Below, in pieces: positions 18,163 to 29,214 of a DNA stretch of 50,462 nucleotides (positions within the stretch are counted from its first letter, which is position 1; each line of letters begins with the position of its first letter). Made by a program: the position numbers and the translations under genes. The stretch covers positions 1 through 50,462 of the forward strand of contig CALFSV010000277.1 of the NCBI GenBank assembly GCA_937916485.1. Direction: 5' to 3'. Source of the DNA: an uncultured Paracoccaceae bacterium (GTDB lineage Bacteria > Pseudomonadota > Alphaproteobacteria > Rhodobacterales > Rhodobacteraceae). The notes below the pieces were generated by a model, which made no database searches, was not told where the DNA came from, and worked only from the letters and a program-made list of their open reading frames with translations.

Positions 18163-19758
18163 TTGACTGATACCACGACTGATACCCCCGACAAGACCAT
18201 CCTTGCCGCTGACGCCCCCGTTCAGGTCCAGTTCGCTGACCTGAACTTGGATGCAAAGGTTCTGCGAGCTGTCGCCGACACCGGCTACACCACCCCAACC
18301 CCCATTCAGGCCGGCGCGATCCCCCCTGCCCTGGCAGGACGTGACGTTCTGGGCATCGCCCAGACCGGGACCGGCAAGACGGCAAGCTTTGTCCTGCCGA
18401 TGATCACCCTACTTGGCCGTGGCCGCGCCCGCGCGCGCATGCCACGCAGCCTGGTGCTTTGCCCCACGCGCGAGCTTGCCGCCCAGGTTGCCGAGAACTT
18501 TGACACCTATGCCAAGCATACGAAGCTGACCAAGGCCCTTCTGATCGGCGGCGTCAGCTTTAAGGAGCAAGACCTGCTGATCGACCGGGGCGTTGACGTG
18601 CTGATCGCCACACCGGGCCGCCTGCTTGACCATTTTGAGCGTGGTAAGCTGCTCTTGACCGGCGTCCAGATCATGGTGGTGGACGAGGCTGACCGCATGC
18701 TCGACATGGGGTTCATTCCCGATATTGAGCGGATTTTCGGCCTGACACCCTTTACCCGTCAGACCCTGTTCTTCTCGGCCACCATGGCGCCCGAGATTGA
18801 GCGGATCACAAATACCTTCCTCTCCGCCCCCGCCAAGATCGAGGTCGCCCGCGCCGCTACGACCGGCGAGAATATCACCCAGGGAGTGGTCATGTTCAAA
18901 GGCAGCCGCAAGGATGCCGAGGCCAAGGAAAAGCGCGACCTGTTGCGCGCGATGATCGATGCCGAGGGTGAGGCTTGCACCAACGCGATCATCTTCTGCA
19001 ACCGCAAGACGGATGTGGATATCGTTGCCAAGTCCCTGAAAAAATATGGCTATAACGCTGAACCGATCCACGGCGATCTGGAACAGTCGCAGCGGATGCG
19101 GACGCTTGACGGTTTCCGCGAAGGATCAATCCGGTTCCTGTGCGCCTCTGACGTGGCTGCCCGCGGCCTTGATGTCCCCGCCGTCAGCCATGTGTTCAAC
19201 TTTGATGTGCCCAGCCACGCCGAGGATTATGTCCACCGGATCGGCCGGACCGGCCGGGCCGGTCGCAAGGGTGCGGCGATGATGATCTGTGTGCCGCGCG
19301 ACGAAAAGAACCTCGATGCGATCGAGCGTCTGGTACAGACCACCATTCCCCGGCTTGATAACCCCCTCACCAATCGTCCCCAGCCCACCGGCGAGGTCGA
19401 GGATGACGGACGGACCGAGGATAAGCCCGCACGCAGCCGCAGCAGAAGCCGCAGCCGCAGCCGGACCCCACGCGATGAGGCGAAGCCAGCCGAAACAGGT
19501 GCGGCGGTAGAGGCCTCCCCAGCCGTGGCCTCCCCAGCCGTGGCCGAACCTGCCGTAGCAGAGCCCGCCCCCCAGATTGCGCCAGAGCCCAACGCCGAAC
19601 CTGCGCAACAAGCCGTCGAAACGCGCCCCAAGCGTGATCAGGAACCGCGCCCGCGTGGCCGGGGCCGCCGCGAGCCGCGCGACGAAAAGATTGTGGGCAT
19701 GGGCGACGACGCCCCCGCCTTTATCCTCAAAAGCTTTGACGAGCGTCGGGCCGGTTAA
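18163..19758 (+). CDS. DEAD-box RNA helicase with SR-repeat tail
   Basis: A helicase of about 531 residues. It has Q motif FADLNLDAKVLRAVADTGYTTPTPIQ, motif I AQTGTGKT, PTRELA, TPGR, DEAD, SAT, ASDVAARGLD and HRIGRTGRAG, all intact, as in the RhlE group. From about residue 420 it has a disordered tail: an alternating Arg-Ser run (19432-19470), ASPAV/AEPAV repeats and an Arg-rich basic end. Such tails usually bind RNA. The start is uncertain: TTG 18163 has AAAGGG upstream, while TTG 18121 is in frame but lies in a hairpin. Likely role: RNA unwinding in ribosome assembly or mRNA decay. Confidence 0.93.
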   Translation: MTDTTTDTPDKTILAADAPVQVQFADLNLDAKVLRAVADTGYTTPTPIQAGAIPPALAGRDVLGIAQTGTGKTASFVLPMITLLGRGRARARMPRSLVLCPTRELAAQVAENFDTYAKHTKLTKALLIGGVSFKEQDLLIDRGVDVLIATPGRLLDHFERGKLLLTGVQIMVVDEADRMLDMGFIPDIERIFGLTPFTRQTLFFSATMAPEIERITNTFLSAPAKIEVARAATTGENITQGVVMFKGSRKDAEAKEKRDLLRAMIDAEGEACTNAIIFCNRKTDVDIVAKSLKKYGYNAEPIHGDLEQSQRMRTLDGFREGSIRFLCASDVAARGLDVPAVSHVFNFDVPSHAEDYVHRIGRTGRAGRKGAAMMICVPRDEKNLDAIERLVQTTIPRLDNPLTNRPQPTGEVEDDGRTEDKPARSRSRSRSRSRTPRDEAKPAETGAAVEASPAVASPAVAEPAVAEPAPQIAPEPNAEPAQQAVETRPKRDQEPRPRGRGRREPRDEKIVGMGDDAPAFILKSFDERRAG

Positions 19759-19814
19759 GACCTTATCAGGCGTTCCCCGGCAAACCGGGACGGCAAAGAA
19801 TAGACGAGACATAG

Positions 19815-19840
19815 AAAAGGCGGGCCAAGGCCCGCCTTTT
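19815..19840. terminator. Rho-independent terminator, bidirectional
   Basis: AAAAGGCGGGCC-AA-GGCCCGCCTTTT forms a perfect 12-bp GC-rich stem with a T-run on the plus strand and four T on the minus strand. It lies between the convergent helicase gene (ends 19758) and rnj (ends 19865) and should serve both. Confidence 0.9.
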
Positions 19841-19864
19841 TCGTTTGGTCCAGATCATTCTTGT

Positions 19865-21538
19865 CTAGCTTAGTCTGCTGACAACAATCGTCACTTCTGG
19901 CTTCTTGCCGATCTCGTTCTGCGAGGTCTGGCGCGTGATCCGCTTGAGTTCTTTTTCAAGCTTGTCCTCGTCGCGCAGGGTTTTGGCAGCGGCGCGGTTG
20001 ATGAACTGGCTCAGGTCCTCTTCCAGCACTTCGACAAGGGCCGCGTTTGACCGGCCCGTCTCGGGCAGGCCCATAAGCTCCACCCACGGATCACCGAGGG
20101 GCTCGTCGTTCTCATCAATGATCAGCGTGACGGTGACATGACCGTTCAACGCCATGCGGATACGGTCCCGCACCACGCCGTCCATCGCGCCGATCTGGAC
20201 AGACCCGTCAAGATAGGTGCGACCGGTTTCGACATACTCGGCCACCTTGGGGGCATTGCCACTCAGGTCCAGCATCATACCGTTGACAGCTACGATCCCG
20301 GTCCGGCCCTTTTCGGCGGCCAGTTTCACATGCTCTCGCAGGTGGCGGTGTTCGCCGTGCATGGGAATGATGACCTGCGGGTCAATGATTTCATGCATTT
20401 CGGACAGGTCAGGCCGGTTGGCGTGGCCCGACACATGATATTTGCCACCGTCATCATCGACGACATCAACGCCCATCTCGCTAAAGGCGTTCATGATGCG
20501 GATCACGCCGCGCTCATTGCCCGGAATGGTCTTGGAGGAGAACAGGAACGTATCCCCCTCTTTCAACGACAGCCCAAGATAGGACCCCTGCGCCAGTTGC
20601 GCCGAGGCGGCACGCCGCTCGCCCTGGCTGCCGGTCACAAGCAAAAGGACGGTATTGCGCGGCATCTGGGCGGCGTCCTCGGGGGAAACCACATTGGGAA
20701 AATCGTTCAAAAGACCGGTCGACTTTGATGTCTCGACCATCTTACGCATGGCCCGGCCAAGCAAGCAGACCGACCGGCCCGCCCGCTCTGCCGCGGTGGC
20801 AATCGTCTTCAGGCGGGCAACGTTCGAGGCAAAGGTGGTGGCGACCACCATGCCGGCGGCGTCTTTCATGAACTGCTCGATCGCCGGGGAAAGGGTCGAT
20901 TCCGACCGGCCCGGCAATGGCGAAAACACATTGGTGGAATCGCAGATCAGCGCCTTGACGCCCGGCTTGGCCACTTCGGCCCAAAGGGCGCGGTCAAAGG
21001 CCTCGCCCACAACGGGGGCAGTGTCGATCTTGAAGTCGCCCGAATGGATCACCCGGCCTGCAGGGCTGTCGATGGCAAGGCCCGCACTTTCGGGGATCGA
21101 ATGGCTGATCGGCACGAAACCCACCGTGAACGGTCCGGCCTTCACGGTTTCCGGCCAGGCACCTACGATGCGCAGCGCGCTTTCGGGAGCGCCGTGATCG
21201 TCAAGCTTCATCCGGGCCAAGGCGCCGGTGAATTTGCGGGCATAGATCGGCGCCTTCAGCCGCTCCCACAACAGTCCCACCGCGCCGACGTGGTCTTCGT
21301 GGGCATGGGTGATAAAGATCGCCTCGATCCGGTCGCGCCGTTCCTCAAGCCAGGTAACGTCGGGCAGGATCAGGTCCACACCCGGCGTGCCGTCCATGTC
21401 GGGAAAGGTCACGCCCAGATCAACAACGATCAGTCGTTCCTTGCCCGGCGCCCCATAGCCATAAACATAGGCGTTCATCCCGATCTCGCCCGCCCCGCCG
21501 AGGGGAAGGTAGATCAGCCGATCAGTCCCACTTTTCAT
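19865..21538 (-). CDS. rnj: Ribonuclease J
   Basis: A 557-residue metallo-beta-lactamase/beta-CASP nuclease. The metal motif THAHEDHVGA (HxHxDH) sits at residues 78-83. Downstream are the SGDFKID, DSTN and beta-CASP motifs including SGHAN (VSGHANRPDL) and PMHGEHRHL. The length matches RNase J (about 550-560), which combines endo- and 5'-exoribonuclease activity in RNA decay and rRNA maturation. The start ATG overlaps the coaX stop by four bases. It ends the nuo-birA-coaX-rnj run, with a strong terminator behind it. Confidence 0.93.
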   Translation of the reverse strand: MKSGTDRLIYLPLGGAGEIGMNAYVYGYGAPGKERLIVVDLGVTFPDMDGTPGVDLILPDVTWLEERRDRIEAIFITHAHEDHVGAVGLLWERLKAPIYARKFTGALARMKLDDHGAPESALRIVGAWPETVKAGPFTVGFVPISHSIPESAGLAIDSPAGRVIHSGDFKIDTAPVVGEAFDRALWAEVAKPGVKALICDSTNVFSPLPGRSESTLSPAIEQFMKDAAGMVVATTFASNVARLKTIATAAERAGRSVCLLGRAMRKMVETSKSTGLLNDFPNVVSPEDAAQMPRNTVLLLVTGSQGERRAASAQLAQGSYLGLSLKEGDTFLFSSKTIPGNERGVIRIMNAFSEMGVDVVDDDGGKYHVSGHANRPDLSEMHEIIDPQVIIPMHGEHRHLREHVKLAAEKGRTGIVAVNGMMLDLSGNAPKVAEYVETGRTYLDGSVQIGAMDGVVRDRIRMALNGHVTVTLIIDENDEPLGDPWVELMGLPETGRSNAALVEVLEEDLSQFINRAAAKTLRDEDKLEKELKRITRQTSQNEIGKKPEVTIVVSRLS

Positions 21539-22308
21539 TCGTTATCCTTGTTGTACTCGTGGATGACCGTCAGGCCATGCATCGTCAGATCATCTTCTAT
21601 GGCATCAAATAGCGCGTCGCCTTGCGCGAACAACGATGCCAGACCGCCGGTGCCGATGACCTTCATCGCGCGCCCGCGTTCCGCTTTGATCCGAGCGGTT
21701 ATCTCCTTCACCAGTCCGATGTAACCCCAGAACGCCCCGGATTGCATGCAGGCCACAGTGTTGGTGCCAATCACCTTGTCCGGCCGACTGACATCGACGT
21801 GGGGCAAGGCGGCGGCGGCCATGTGAAAGGCCTCAAGGCTGACATTGACCCCAGGGGCGATCACCCCACCCACATAGGCGCCGTCATCATCCACCACATC
21901 GGCGGTGGTGGCAGTGCCAAAGTCCACCACGATCAGGTTGCCGCCATGCCGATCAAAGGCGCCGACGGTATTGACCAAACGGTCCGGCCCGACCGCCGTG
22001 CCCGGATCAACCCTTGGTGGGACCGGCAAATGACATTCAGGCTTGCCCACGACAAGAGGGCGGCAGTTGAAGTAGCGGTCGGCCAGGACCCTAAGGTTGA
22101 ATACCACCCTTGGCACTGTGGAGGATATGATCACCTCTGTGATCTGCACATCCAGCTTGCGCGCACCCATCAGGGTCGAGAGCCAGACAAAATACTGGTC
22201 CGCCGTCCTTTGCCAATCGGTCGAGGTCCGCCAGGTGGCCAGGAAGGTTTTCCCATCCCAGATTGAGAAAACGGTGTTGGTATTGCCGCAATCAATCGCC
22301 AGGAGCAT
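21535..22308 (-). CDS. coaX: Type III pantothenate kinase
   Basis: A 257-residue kinase for the first step of coenzyme A synthesis. It opens MLLAIDCGNTNTVFSIWDG, the ASKHA phosphate-1 motif of CoaX, and carries DFGTATTADVVDDDGAYVGGVIAPGVNVSLEAF and VIGTGGLASLF. ATG 22308 is preferred over 22326 because the fold begins directly at LLAIDCGNTN. It overlaps birA upstream by 15-20 bases at most and rnj downstream by four. Confidence 0.95.
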   Translation of the reverse strand: MLLAIDCGNTNTVFSIWDGKTFLATWRTSTDWQRTADQYFVWLSTLMGARKLDVQITEVIISSTVPRVVFNLRVLADRYFNCRPLVVGKPECHLPVPPRVDPGTAVGPDRLVNTVGAFDRHGGNLIVVDFGTATTADVVDDDGAYVGGVIAPGVNVSLEAFHMAAAALPHVDVSRPDKVIGTNTVACMQSGAFWGYIGLVKEITARIKAERGRAMKVIGTGGLASLFAQGDALFDAIEDDLTMHGLTVIHEYNKDNE

Positions 22309-22322
22309 GGTTCCTGATCCCT

Positions 22323-23084
22323 TCAAAAGTACACATCCGCTGCCGCGATACTGCGGGGTCCACGGGATGTGATCAGGACAAGGTTGCCGTCCTGGTCGAT
22401 GGTATCAAAAAGTCCGCGCACCGTCTTTTTGCCGGTGCGGGCAGTGATTTCTTCGCCCAGACGGGCGGCATTGCGCAGCCAGTCTTCGCGAATGCGGGGA
22501 AAGCCAAAGGCCGCAAGCTTGCCTTCCTGGGTCGCATAGGCGTCGGCCAGCACGGTCAGAAAGGTCTCGGGCAGGACGTCCTCGCCCCCTGCCCCGCGCA
22601 GGCTGACGGGGGGGAAGGCCCCTCCAAGGTCTTCGGGGGCATTCGCCAGGTTGACGCCGATCCCGATTGACAGCCAATCAACGAATGGCCCACGCGAGGT
22701 GGATTCGAGAAGTATGCCCGAAACCTTGCCCCCATCTAGCAGAACATCGTTGGGCCATTTCAACGCCAGCTTGGACCGGTCGACGTGAATGGCCAGCGCC
22801 TCGAACAGGGCATTGGCGGCAAGGAAGGACCGCTTGGCCGCTTCGGCAGGTGTGCAGTCTGGGCGAAAGATCAGGGTGGCGGCAAGGTTGCCCGCCGGTT
22901 GGACCCATGTCTTGCCCTGGCGCCCCTTGGCGGCGCTCTGCCGCCGCGCCATGACCCAGGTGGGTTTATCCAGCTCTCGGACCCTGCGGGCCGCTTCGGC
23001 CATGGTGCTGTCGACCTCGTCGAGGATCAGCCGGTCATATTCATCCGGCCAGGGCAGAGCCCGTCCTGATCCCTCAGTTGACAA
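22323..23084 (-). CDS. birA: Biotin--[acetyl-CoA-carboxylase] ligase
   Basis: A ligase of about 253 residues that loads biotin onto carboxylases. The conserved DEVDSTM, the biotin/ATP loop [17 protein letters not shown], and [21 protein letters not shown] are present. It has no N-terminal winged helix, so it is a monofunctional ligase and not a BirA-type repressor. The start is uncertain: TTG 23084 (overlapping the nuoN stop by 11 bases) or TTG 23099; no ATG lies before the DSTM motif. It is translationally close to nuoN and probably on the same transcript. Confidence 0.92.
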   Translation of the reverse strand: MSTEGSGRALPWPDEYDRLILDEVDSTMAEAARRVRELDKPTWVMARRQSAAKGRQGKTWVQPAGNLAATLIFRPDCTPAEAAKRSFLAANALFEALAIHVDRSKLALKWPNDVLLDGGKVSGILLESTSRGPFVDWLSIGIGVNLANAPEDLGGAFPPVSLRGAGGEDVLPETFLTVLADAYATQEGKLAAFGFPRIREDWLRNAARLGEEITARTGKKTVRGLFDTIDQDGNLVLITSRGPRSIAAADVYF

Positions 23085-24507
23085 GGGCAGCGGCGGCAAA
23101 GGCAGCCATCGGCTCGATGCCGAACATGTTTACAACGCCCCCAAGCATCACAGCGGCCGAGGCCATGAGAAAGCCCCAGAGGACCGGCGACATTCCCGGA
23201 TCCAGCGCCTCCCGCTCTTCTCCGAAATACATGAAGTAGACGATGCGCAGGTAATAGAAGGCACCGATAACGCTGGCGACCACACCGGCGATGGCCAGCC
23301 AGGCCAATCCGCCTTCGTAGGCGGCGCGCAGGACGTAAAGTTTGCCAAAGAACCCAAGGAACGGCGGCACACCTGCAAGGCTGAACAGCAGGAACAGCAT
23401 GGCACCCGCCTTCAAGGGCTCGCGTTTGGAGTACATGTTCAGGCTGGCGATGTCTGTCACGACGCGGCCGTCCTTTTCCATGCTCATGATGAAGGCAAAT
23501 GTGCCGATGTTCATGGTGACGTAGATCGCCATGTAGATCAGCATCGCCTGCACACCAAAGGCGGTGCCAGAGGCAAGCCCCATCAGGGCAAAGCCCATGT
23601 GTGCGATGGACGAATAGGCCATCAGCCGTTTGATGTTGGTCTGCCCGATGGCGGCCACGGCCCCAAGAAACATAGAGATGACGGACAAGAACGCCACGAT
23701 CTGCTGCCAGTCCCCGACGATCCCGCCAAAAGCGTCAAAGACGACCCGGGCAAACAGCGCCATCGCCGCGACCTTGGGGGCGGTTGCAAAGAAGGCGGTG
23801 ACCGGCGTGGGCGAGCCTTCATAGACATCCGGCGTCCACATGTGGAACGGCGCGGCGGACACCTTGAAGGCGAAACCCGCCATCAGGAACACAAGGCCGA
23901 ACAAGAGGCCCAAGGACGGCTTGTCACTCGTCGCCTCGACGATGCCCGAGAACAGCGTTGTTCCGGCAAAACCATAGGTCAAAGAGGCGCCATAAAGCAA
24001 AAGGCCCGACGACAGCGCCCCCAGCACAAAGTACTTCAGGCCCGCTTCGGTCGATTTCTGGCTGTCCCGGCGCAGAGCGGCGACGACATAGAGGGCGAGC
24101 GACTGCAGCTCGAGCCCCATGTAAAGAGCCATCAAATCACCGGCCGAGACCATGACCATCATGCCCACGGTGGCCAGCGCCACCAGCAGCGGATACTCGA
24201 ACCGCAAGAGGCCATGGCGCAGCATATACCCTTCGGACATCAACAAGACCGCTGCGGCCGATAACAGGATCATGACCTTGGCAAAGCGGGCAAAGCCGTC
24301 GTCGACGAACATGCCCCCAAAGGCCACCTGCGTGCCGCTGTCGGTGCCAACCCAAAGGGCCAGCAGAACCATGACCGCACTGGTCACCCAGACCAGGATC
24401 GAGGCCATCCCGTCCTTGCTGGTATAGACCGCGCCAAGCAGGGCGATCATGGCGTAAATGGCCAGAACGATTTCGGGCAGGACAACTTGGATATCGGCGG
24501 AAAGCAT
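23074..24507 (-). CDS. nuoN: NADH-quinone oxidoreductase subunit N
   Basis: A 477-residue antiporter-like membrane subunit of complex I with about 13-14 helices. The conserved core [32 protein letters not shown], with its Lys, is clear, as is [18 protein letters not shown]. It forms part of the proton-pumping arm. It lies 11 bases after nuoM and overlaps the birA start region. Confidence 0.97.
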   Translation of the reverse strand: MLSADIQVVLPEIVLAIYAMIALLGAVYTSKDGMASILVWVTSAVMVLLALWVGTDSGTQVAFGGMFVDDGFARFAKVMILLSAAAVLLMSEGYMLRHGLLRFEYPLLVALATVGMMVMVSAGDLMALYMGLELQSLALYVVAALRRDSQKSTEAGLKYFVLGALSSGLLLYGASLTYGFAGTTLFSGIVEATSDKPSLGLLFGLVFLMAGFAFKVSAAPFHMWTPDVYEGSPTPVTAFFATAPKVAAMALFARVVFDAFGGIVGDWQQIVAFLSVISMFLGAVAAIGQTNIKRLMAYSSIAHMGFALMGLASGTAFGVQAMLIYMAIYVTMNIGTFAFIMSMEKDGRVVTDIASLNMYSKREPLKAGAMLFLLFSLAGVPPFLGFFGKLYVLRAAYEGGLAWLAIAGVVASVIGAFYYLRIVYFMYFGEEREALDPGMSPVLWGFLMASAAVMLGGVVNMFGIEPMAAFAAAALVN

Positions 24508-24518
24508 ACCTTGGGTCC

Positions 24519-26078
24519 TTAATTTTCGGCAAACTGGCTGGCGGCATCATAGTCCGCCACAGCCACGTCAACGTGGTCGACCAGCGCGCTGACGCTGGGG
24601 CCAATGATATCGGTTACAAGCGCCGGATAGACGCCCAGAAGCAGGGTCATAAAGACCAGTGGTGCAAAGATTGCCCGCTCGCGTCGGGTCATGTCGGTGA
24701 TCGAGCGCAGGGCCTCTTTGATGAGGTCGCCCATGACAACCCGGCGATACAGCCACAAGGCATAGGCGGCCGATAGGATGACCCCCGTTGTCGCAACCAT
24801 CGCAACCCAGGTATTCACCTGGAACACGCCCACCAACGTCAGGAATTCCCCGATAAATCCAGAGGTGCCCGGCAGGCCAACATTGGCCATGGTGAATAGC
24901 ATGAAGATCATCGCATAGGCCGGCATCCGGTTGACGAGGCCGCCATAGGCGTCAATCTCGCGGGTGTGCATCCGGTCATAGATCACCCCGACGCAAAGAA
25001 AGAGTGCACCCGAGATAAAGCCGTGGCTGATCATCTGGAATATGGCCCCATCAAGCCCCTGCTGGTTCACAGCAAAGATGCCCATCGTCACAAAGCCCAT
25101 GTGCGCGACCGAGGAGTAGGCGATCAGCTTTTTCATGTCCGACTGCACCAGCGCCACAAGCGAGGTGTAGACGATGGCGATGGCCGACATCCACAAGACC
25201 ACTGGCGCCCAGATATCGGAGGCCACCGGGAACATTGGCAGGCTGAACCGCAGGAAGCCGTAGCCCCCCATCTTCAACAAGATCGCCGCCAGCACCACCG
25301 AACCGGCCGTGGGGGCCTGCACGTGGGCGTCGGGCAACCATGTGTGGACTGGCCACATCGGCATCTTGACCGCGAATGAGGCGAAGAAGGCCAGGAAAAG
25401 CATCGTCTGCATGCCCCCCATCACCTGCATGCCCAAAAGAGGGAAAGCCTCGGACGAGAAGTTGTAGGTAAGCAGCGAAACCCCGTCGCCGCAGCCTCCG
25501 ATACAGGTGGTGCCGGCCTGGGCGAACATGGCGACCATCGCCACCAGCATCAGCACAGAGCCAAGGAACGTATAAAGGAAGAACTTGAAGGATGCGTAGA
25601 TCCGGTTCTTGCCACCCCAGATGCCGATGATCAGGAACATCGGGATCAGGCCAGCCTCGAAGAACAGGTAGAACAGGACCAGATCAAGCGCCATGAAGAC
25701 ACCCAGCATCAGGGTCTCAAGTACCAGGAAGGCGATCATGTATTCCTTGACCCGGGTCTTGACGTCCCAGCACGAGGCAATGACCAGCGGCATCAGGAAG
25801 GTCGTCAGCATGACAAACAGGATCGAGATCCCGTCAACACCCATTCGGTAGCGAAGTCCCAGCAACCACTCGGCGTCTTCCACAAACTGGAAATCGATGT
25901 TGGAGGGATCAAACTCGAACAGGATGAACAGCGACACGACAAAACAGAAGACCGTGGTGGCAAAGGCCACCCACTTGGCATTGCGCTGCGCGGCCTCGTC
26001 ATCGCCACGCAGGAACAGGGCCAGGATCGCCGCCCCCAAAAGCGGGATGAAAGTGGTCAGCGACAGAAGGTTACCCAT
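24519..26078 (-). CDS. nuoM: NADH-quinone oxidoreductase subunit M
   Basis: A 519-residue antiporter-like subunit of the complex I membrane arm. Family landmarks are [36 protein letters not shown] (the key Glu) and [30 protein letters not shown] with the Lys and the HTWLPDAH motif, then [12 protein letters not shown]. Its ATG shares one base with the nuoL stop (TAATG), so the pair is translationally coupled. Confidence 0.97.
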   Translation of the reverse strand: MGNLLSLTTFIPLLGAAILALFLRGDDEAAQRNAKWVAFATTVFCFVVSLFILFEFDPSNIDFQFVEDAEWLLGLRYRMGVDGISILFVMLTTFLMPLVIASCWDVKTRVKEYMIAFLVLETLMLGVFMALDLVLFYLFFEAGLIPMFLIIGIWGGKNRIYASFKFFLYTFLGSVLMLVAMVAMFAQAGTTCIGGCGDGVSLLTYNFSSEAFPLLGMQVMGGMQTMLFLAFFASFAVKMPMWPVHTWLPDAHVQAPTAGSVVLAAILLKMGGYGFLRFSLPMFPVASDIWAPVVLWMSAIAIVYTSLVALVQSDMKKLIAYSSVAHMGFVTMGIFAVNQQGLDGAIFQMISHGFISGALFLCVGVIYDRMHTREIDAYGGLVNRMPAYAMIFMLFTMANVGLPGTSGFIGEFLTLVGVFQVNTWVAMVATTGVILSAAYALWLYRRVVMGDLIKEALRSITDMTRRERAIFAPLVFMTLLLGVYPALVTDIIGPSVSALVDHVDVAVADYDAASQFAEN

Positions 26079-28198
26079 TATTCTGCCCCTCCCGACAGCG
26101 TCATCCAGGTCAGCAGGGCGGCGATGCCAAGGACCATCCAGAAAACGTAAGTGAACATGTATCCCGACTGTGCCCGACCGGCGAGGCGGGTGAAGAAGGG
26201 GATGATCCCCATCGCCACGCCGTTGATGCCGCCGTCAATGACTGTCCCATCGCCCTGCTTCCACAGGAACCGCCCAAGGCCCATGGCCGGGCGGACAAAG
26301 AGGAAGTTGTAGATCTCGTCAAAGTACCACTTGTTCAACAGGAACTCGTAGAGCGGGCGCTGGTTCTCGGCCAGTTTGGCCGGCCAATCGGGACGACGGA
26401 TGTACATCTGAAAGGCCAGACCAAAGCCAAGGAGCATGGCAAAGAAGGGCGACAGCTTGACCCAGACGGGCACGCTATGGGCCTCGTGGAGGACGTGGTT
26501 GTCGGGGTGCTTGAAGATCGCACCGGTGCCGGGCACGGCGGGCCATTCAACGGCAGCATGCTCGCCCGCGTCCCCTTCGGTCGCTTCTCCGGCGGCATAG
26601 GCGGGGGCAATCAGGGTAAAGCCTGCGGCGTGATCCTCGGCCCCGGCATGATCGGACGCCTCAAGGACGCCAAAGAACTTGCCGACGTTCTCGTCGCTGC
26701 TGAAGAACGGCTTGTAGAACACCATTCCCGAAAAGATCGCCCCAACGGCCAGAACGGCCAGCGGGATGGTCATGACATTGGGGCTTTCGTGGGCATGCTC
26801 GTGGGTATGATGATCACCGCGTGGGGTGCCATAGAACGTCAGGAACATCAGGCGCCAGCTGTAAAAGCTGGTCATGAAGGCCGCGACAACCAACACCCAG
26901 AAGGCAAAGCCCGCGTCGGCGGCAAAGGCGCTTTCGATGATCGCATCCTTGGACACAAAGCCCGCAAAGCCCACCGGAAAGCCAACGTAAAGAAGCGGAA
27001 TGCCGACGCCGGTGATGGCCAGCGTGCCGATCATCATCGCCCAGAAGGTGCGGGGCATCTTGTGGCGCAGGCCGCCGTAGTTCCGCATGTCCTGCTCGTG
27101 ATGCATCCCGTGGATGACAGAGCCGGCCCCAAGGAACAGCATCGCCTTAAAGAAGGCGTGGGTCAGAAGGTGGAACATGGCCACCGAATAGACACCAACA
27201 CCAGCGGCCACGAACATGTAGCCCAGCTGCGAACAGGTCGAATAGGCGATGACCCGTTTGATGTCGGTCTGAACCAGACCGACAGTCGCTGCGAAAAAGG
27301 CGGTGCAGGCCCCCATATAGACGATGAATGTCTTGGTCTCGGGGGCGTATTCAAAGATCGGGGACATCCGGCAGACAAGGAACACGCCCGCGGTCACCAT
27401 GGTGGCCGCGTGGATCAGGGCCGAAACGGGTGTCGGGCCCTCCATCGCGTCAGGCAGCCAGGTGTGCAGGAACAACTGGGCCGATTTGCCCATCGCCCCG
27501 ATGAACAGAAGGAAGGCTACCAGGTTCGCCGCGTTCCAGTCGGTCCAAAGGAAGGACAGCTGGGTCTCTGCCAGCGACGGGGCAGCCGCAAAGATGTCGT
27601 CAAACCGGACCGAGTCAACGAGGAAGTAGATCGCAAAGATACCAAGGGCAAAGCCAAAGTCGCCGACCCGGTTGACCACAAAGGCCTTGATCGCCGCCGC
27701 GTTGGCGCTTGGCTTGCGGTAGTAGAACCCGATCAGCAGGTAAGAGGCGACGCCGACGCCTTCCCAGCCAAAGAACATCTGGATGAGGTTGTCCGAGGTC
27801 ACCAGCATCAGCATCGCAAAGGTAAAGAACGACAGGTAGGCAAAGAACCGGGGGCGGTAGCTCTCGCCCTCGCGGAAGTTGTCGTCATGGGCCATGTAGC
27901 CAAAGGAATACAGGTGCACGAGGGCCGACACTGTGGTGATCACGATCAGCATGATTGCGGTCAGGCGGTCGAGGCGGATCGCCCAATCGGTGGCCAGTGT
28001 GCCACTTTCGATCCAGCGCAGGATCGTAATGCTTTCGGTAACGCCGTCATGGGACAGGAACACGATCCAGGACAAGAAAGCCGACAGGAACAAGAGGCCC
28101 GTCGCGGTCCATTGGGCGGCTGTCTCGCCAATGATCTTCCAACCAAACCCACAGATCAGGCTGCCGATCAACGGCGCGAATAGGATGATGGTTTCCAT
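26078..28198 (-). CDS. nuoL: NADH-quinone oxidoreductase subunit L
   Basis: A 706-residue, largest membrane subunit of complex I, with the long lateral helix and C-terminal anchor expected of NuoL. Landmarks: [80 protein letters not shown], and [18 protein letters not shown] loop near residues 510-560 rich in His, Ala and Glu ([13 protein letters not shown]) is longer than in E. coli NuoL (613 residues) and accounts for much of the extra length. It starts five bases after the nuoK stop. Confidence 0.97.
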   Translation of the reverse strand: METIILFAPLIGSLICGFGWKIIGETAAQWTATGLLFLSAFLSWIVFLSHDGVTESITILRWIESGTLATDWAIRLDRLTAIMLIVITTVSALVHLYSFGYMAHDDNFREGESYRPRFFAYLSFFTFAMLMLVTSDNLIQMFFGWEGVGVASYLLIGFYYRKPSANAAAIKAFVVNRVGDFGFALGIFAIYFLVDSVRFDDIFAAAPSLAETQLSFLWTDWNAANLVAFLLFIGAMGKSAQLFLHTWLPDAMEGPTPVSALIHAATMVTAGVFLVCRMSPIFEYAPETKTFIVYMGACTAFFAATVGLVQTDIKRVIAYSTCSQLGYMFVAAGVGVYSVAMFHLLTHAFFKAMLFLGAGSVIHGMHHEQDMRNYGGLRHKMPRTFWAMMIGTLAITGVGIPLLYVGFPVGFAGFVSKDAIIESAFAADAGFAFWVLVVAAFMTSFYSWRLMFLTFYGTPRGDHHTHEHAHESPNVMTIPLAVLAVGAIFSGMVFYKPFFSSDENVGKFFGVLEASDHAGAEDHAAGFTLIAPAYAAGEATEGDAGEHAAVEWPAVPGTGAIFKHPDNHVLHEAHSVPVWVKLSPFFAMLLGFGLAFQMYIRRPDWPAKLAENQRPLYEFLLNKWYFDEIYNFLFVRPAMGLGRFLWKQGDGTVIDGGINGVAMGIIPFFTRLAGRAQSGYMFTYVFWMVLGIAALLTWMTLSGGAE

Positions 28199-28202
28199 AA
28201 TC

Positions 28203-28508
28203 TCAGCCCTTCATCACGTTGACGTCTTCAACGTCGATGGTCCCGCGGACGCGGAAGAAACACACAAGAATGGCAAGGCCGATGGCAGCCTCGGCGGCTG
28301 CGACGGTCAGGACGAACAGGGTGAACACCTGCCCCACCAGATCCCCCAGGAAGGACGAGAAGGCGACCATGTTGATATTCACCGCCAACAGCATCAATTC
28401 GATGCTCATCAGCATGATGATCACGTTCTTTCGGTTCAGAAACAGGCCAAAGACCCCGATGACGAACAGGGCCGCCGCCACTGTCAGGTAATGTTCAATT
28501 CCGATCAT
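28203..28508 (-). CDS. nuoK: NADH-quinone oxidoreductase subunit K
   Basis: A 101-residue three-helix subunit, [18 protein letters not shown] onward. It carries the two conserved membrane glutamates in [11 protein letters not shown] and [14 protein letters not shown], which form part of the E-channel coupling quinone reduction to pumping. The start at 28508 fits the family; an in-frame extension to 28574 does not. About 100 bases separate it from nuoJ. Confidence 0.96.
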   Translation of the reverse strand: MIGIEHYLTVAAALFVIGVFGLFLNRKNVIIMLMSIELMLLAVNINMVAFSSFLGDLVGQVFTLFVLTVAAAEAAIGLAILVCFFRVRGTIDVEDVNVMKG

Positions 28509-28608
28509 CGTCTTGCCCCAGCCTTGTTCGGTGCAGAAATCTTGCGAATGGTCCGTGCCAGCCTTGGGGCGCAAGGTGCGCCGCAGCCGACCTTGTAAAG
28601 TGTTCTGA

Positions 28609-29214
28609 TCACAGCCCCTGCCCCGGCTTCACGTCCTTGAGTTCCATGGCCTTGGCCGGATCGCGATACATCTGCGCCAGCACATCCTGCCGCTTGATAT
28701 CCACCCGGTGCCGCAGGGTCAGGACAATCGCCCCGATCATGGCAACCAAAAGGATCAGCCCGGCAAGCTGGAACAGCATGATGTAGCGGTCATAGATCAA
28801 CAGACCGAGCGCCTTGGTGTTCTGGATATCGCCCGCCGGGGCGGCGATACGGGTCTCTGCCCCATCCGAGTAGCCCCAGACACCAAAGGCCAGTGCCAGT
28901 TGCATCAGGATGACCACCCCGATCAGCAAGGCCAGCGGCATGTATTTAGCCATCTCCGCCTTCAACTCGGCAAAGTCGATGTCCAGCATCATGACAACGA
29001 AGAGGAACAGAACCGCCACGGCGCCGACGTAGACGATGATCAAGAGCATCGCCACAAACTCGGCCCCCAGAAGGACAAACAGACCAGCAGACGACAGGAA
29101 CGCGAGGATCAGCCAAAGGACCGAATGGACCGGGTTCCGGCTGACCACGGTCATCAGACCGCCCATCAGCGTCGTCACCGCAAAGGCGTAAAAGGTAAAG
29201 GCTGCAACCGTCAT
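28609..29214 (-). CDS. nuoJ: NADH-quinone oxidoreductase subunit J
   Basis: A 201-residue membrane subunit with five hydrophobic segments. The conserved block [30 protein letters not shown], containing the TM3 pi-bulge region, is diagnostic. The C-terminal tail [28 protein letters not shown] is hydrophilic. The start overlaps the stop of the preceding CMD-like gene by four bases (ATGA). Confidence 0.96.
   Translation of the reverse strand: MTVAAFTFYAFAVTTLMGGLMTVVSRNPVHSVLWLILAFLSSAGLFVLLGAEFVAMLLIIVYVGAVAVLFLFVVMMLDIDFAELKAEMAKYMPLALLIGVVILMQLALAFGVWGYSDGAETRIAAPAGDIQNTKALGLLIYDRYIMLFQLAGLILLVAMIGAIVLTLRHRVDIKRQDVLAQMYRDPAKAMELKDVKPGQGL

Noticed and set aside
22789..24264. 491-codon open frame opposite nuoN and birA
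   Set aside because: Crosses the border of two real genes on the other strand and shows no family features.
26477..28183. 568-codon open frame opposite nuoL
   Set aside because: Fully antisense to nuoL, with highly charged low-complexity translation and no domain; an effect of codon-position GC bias.
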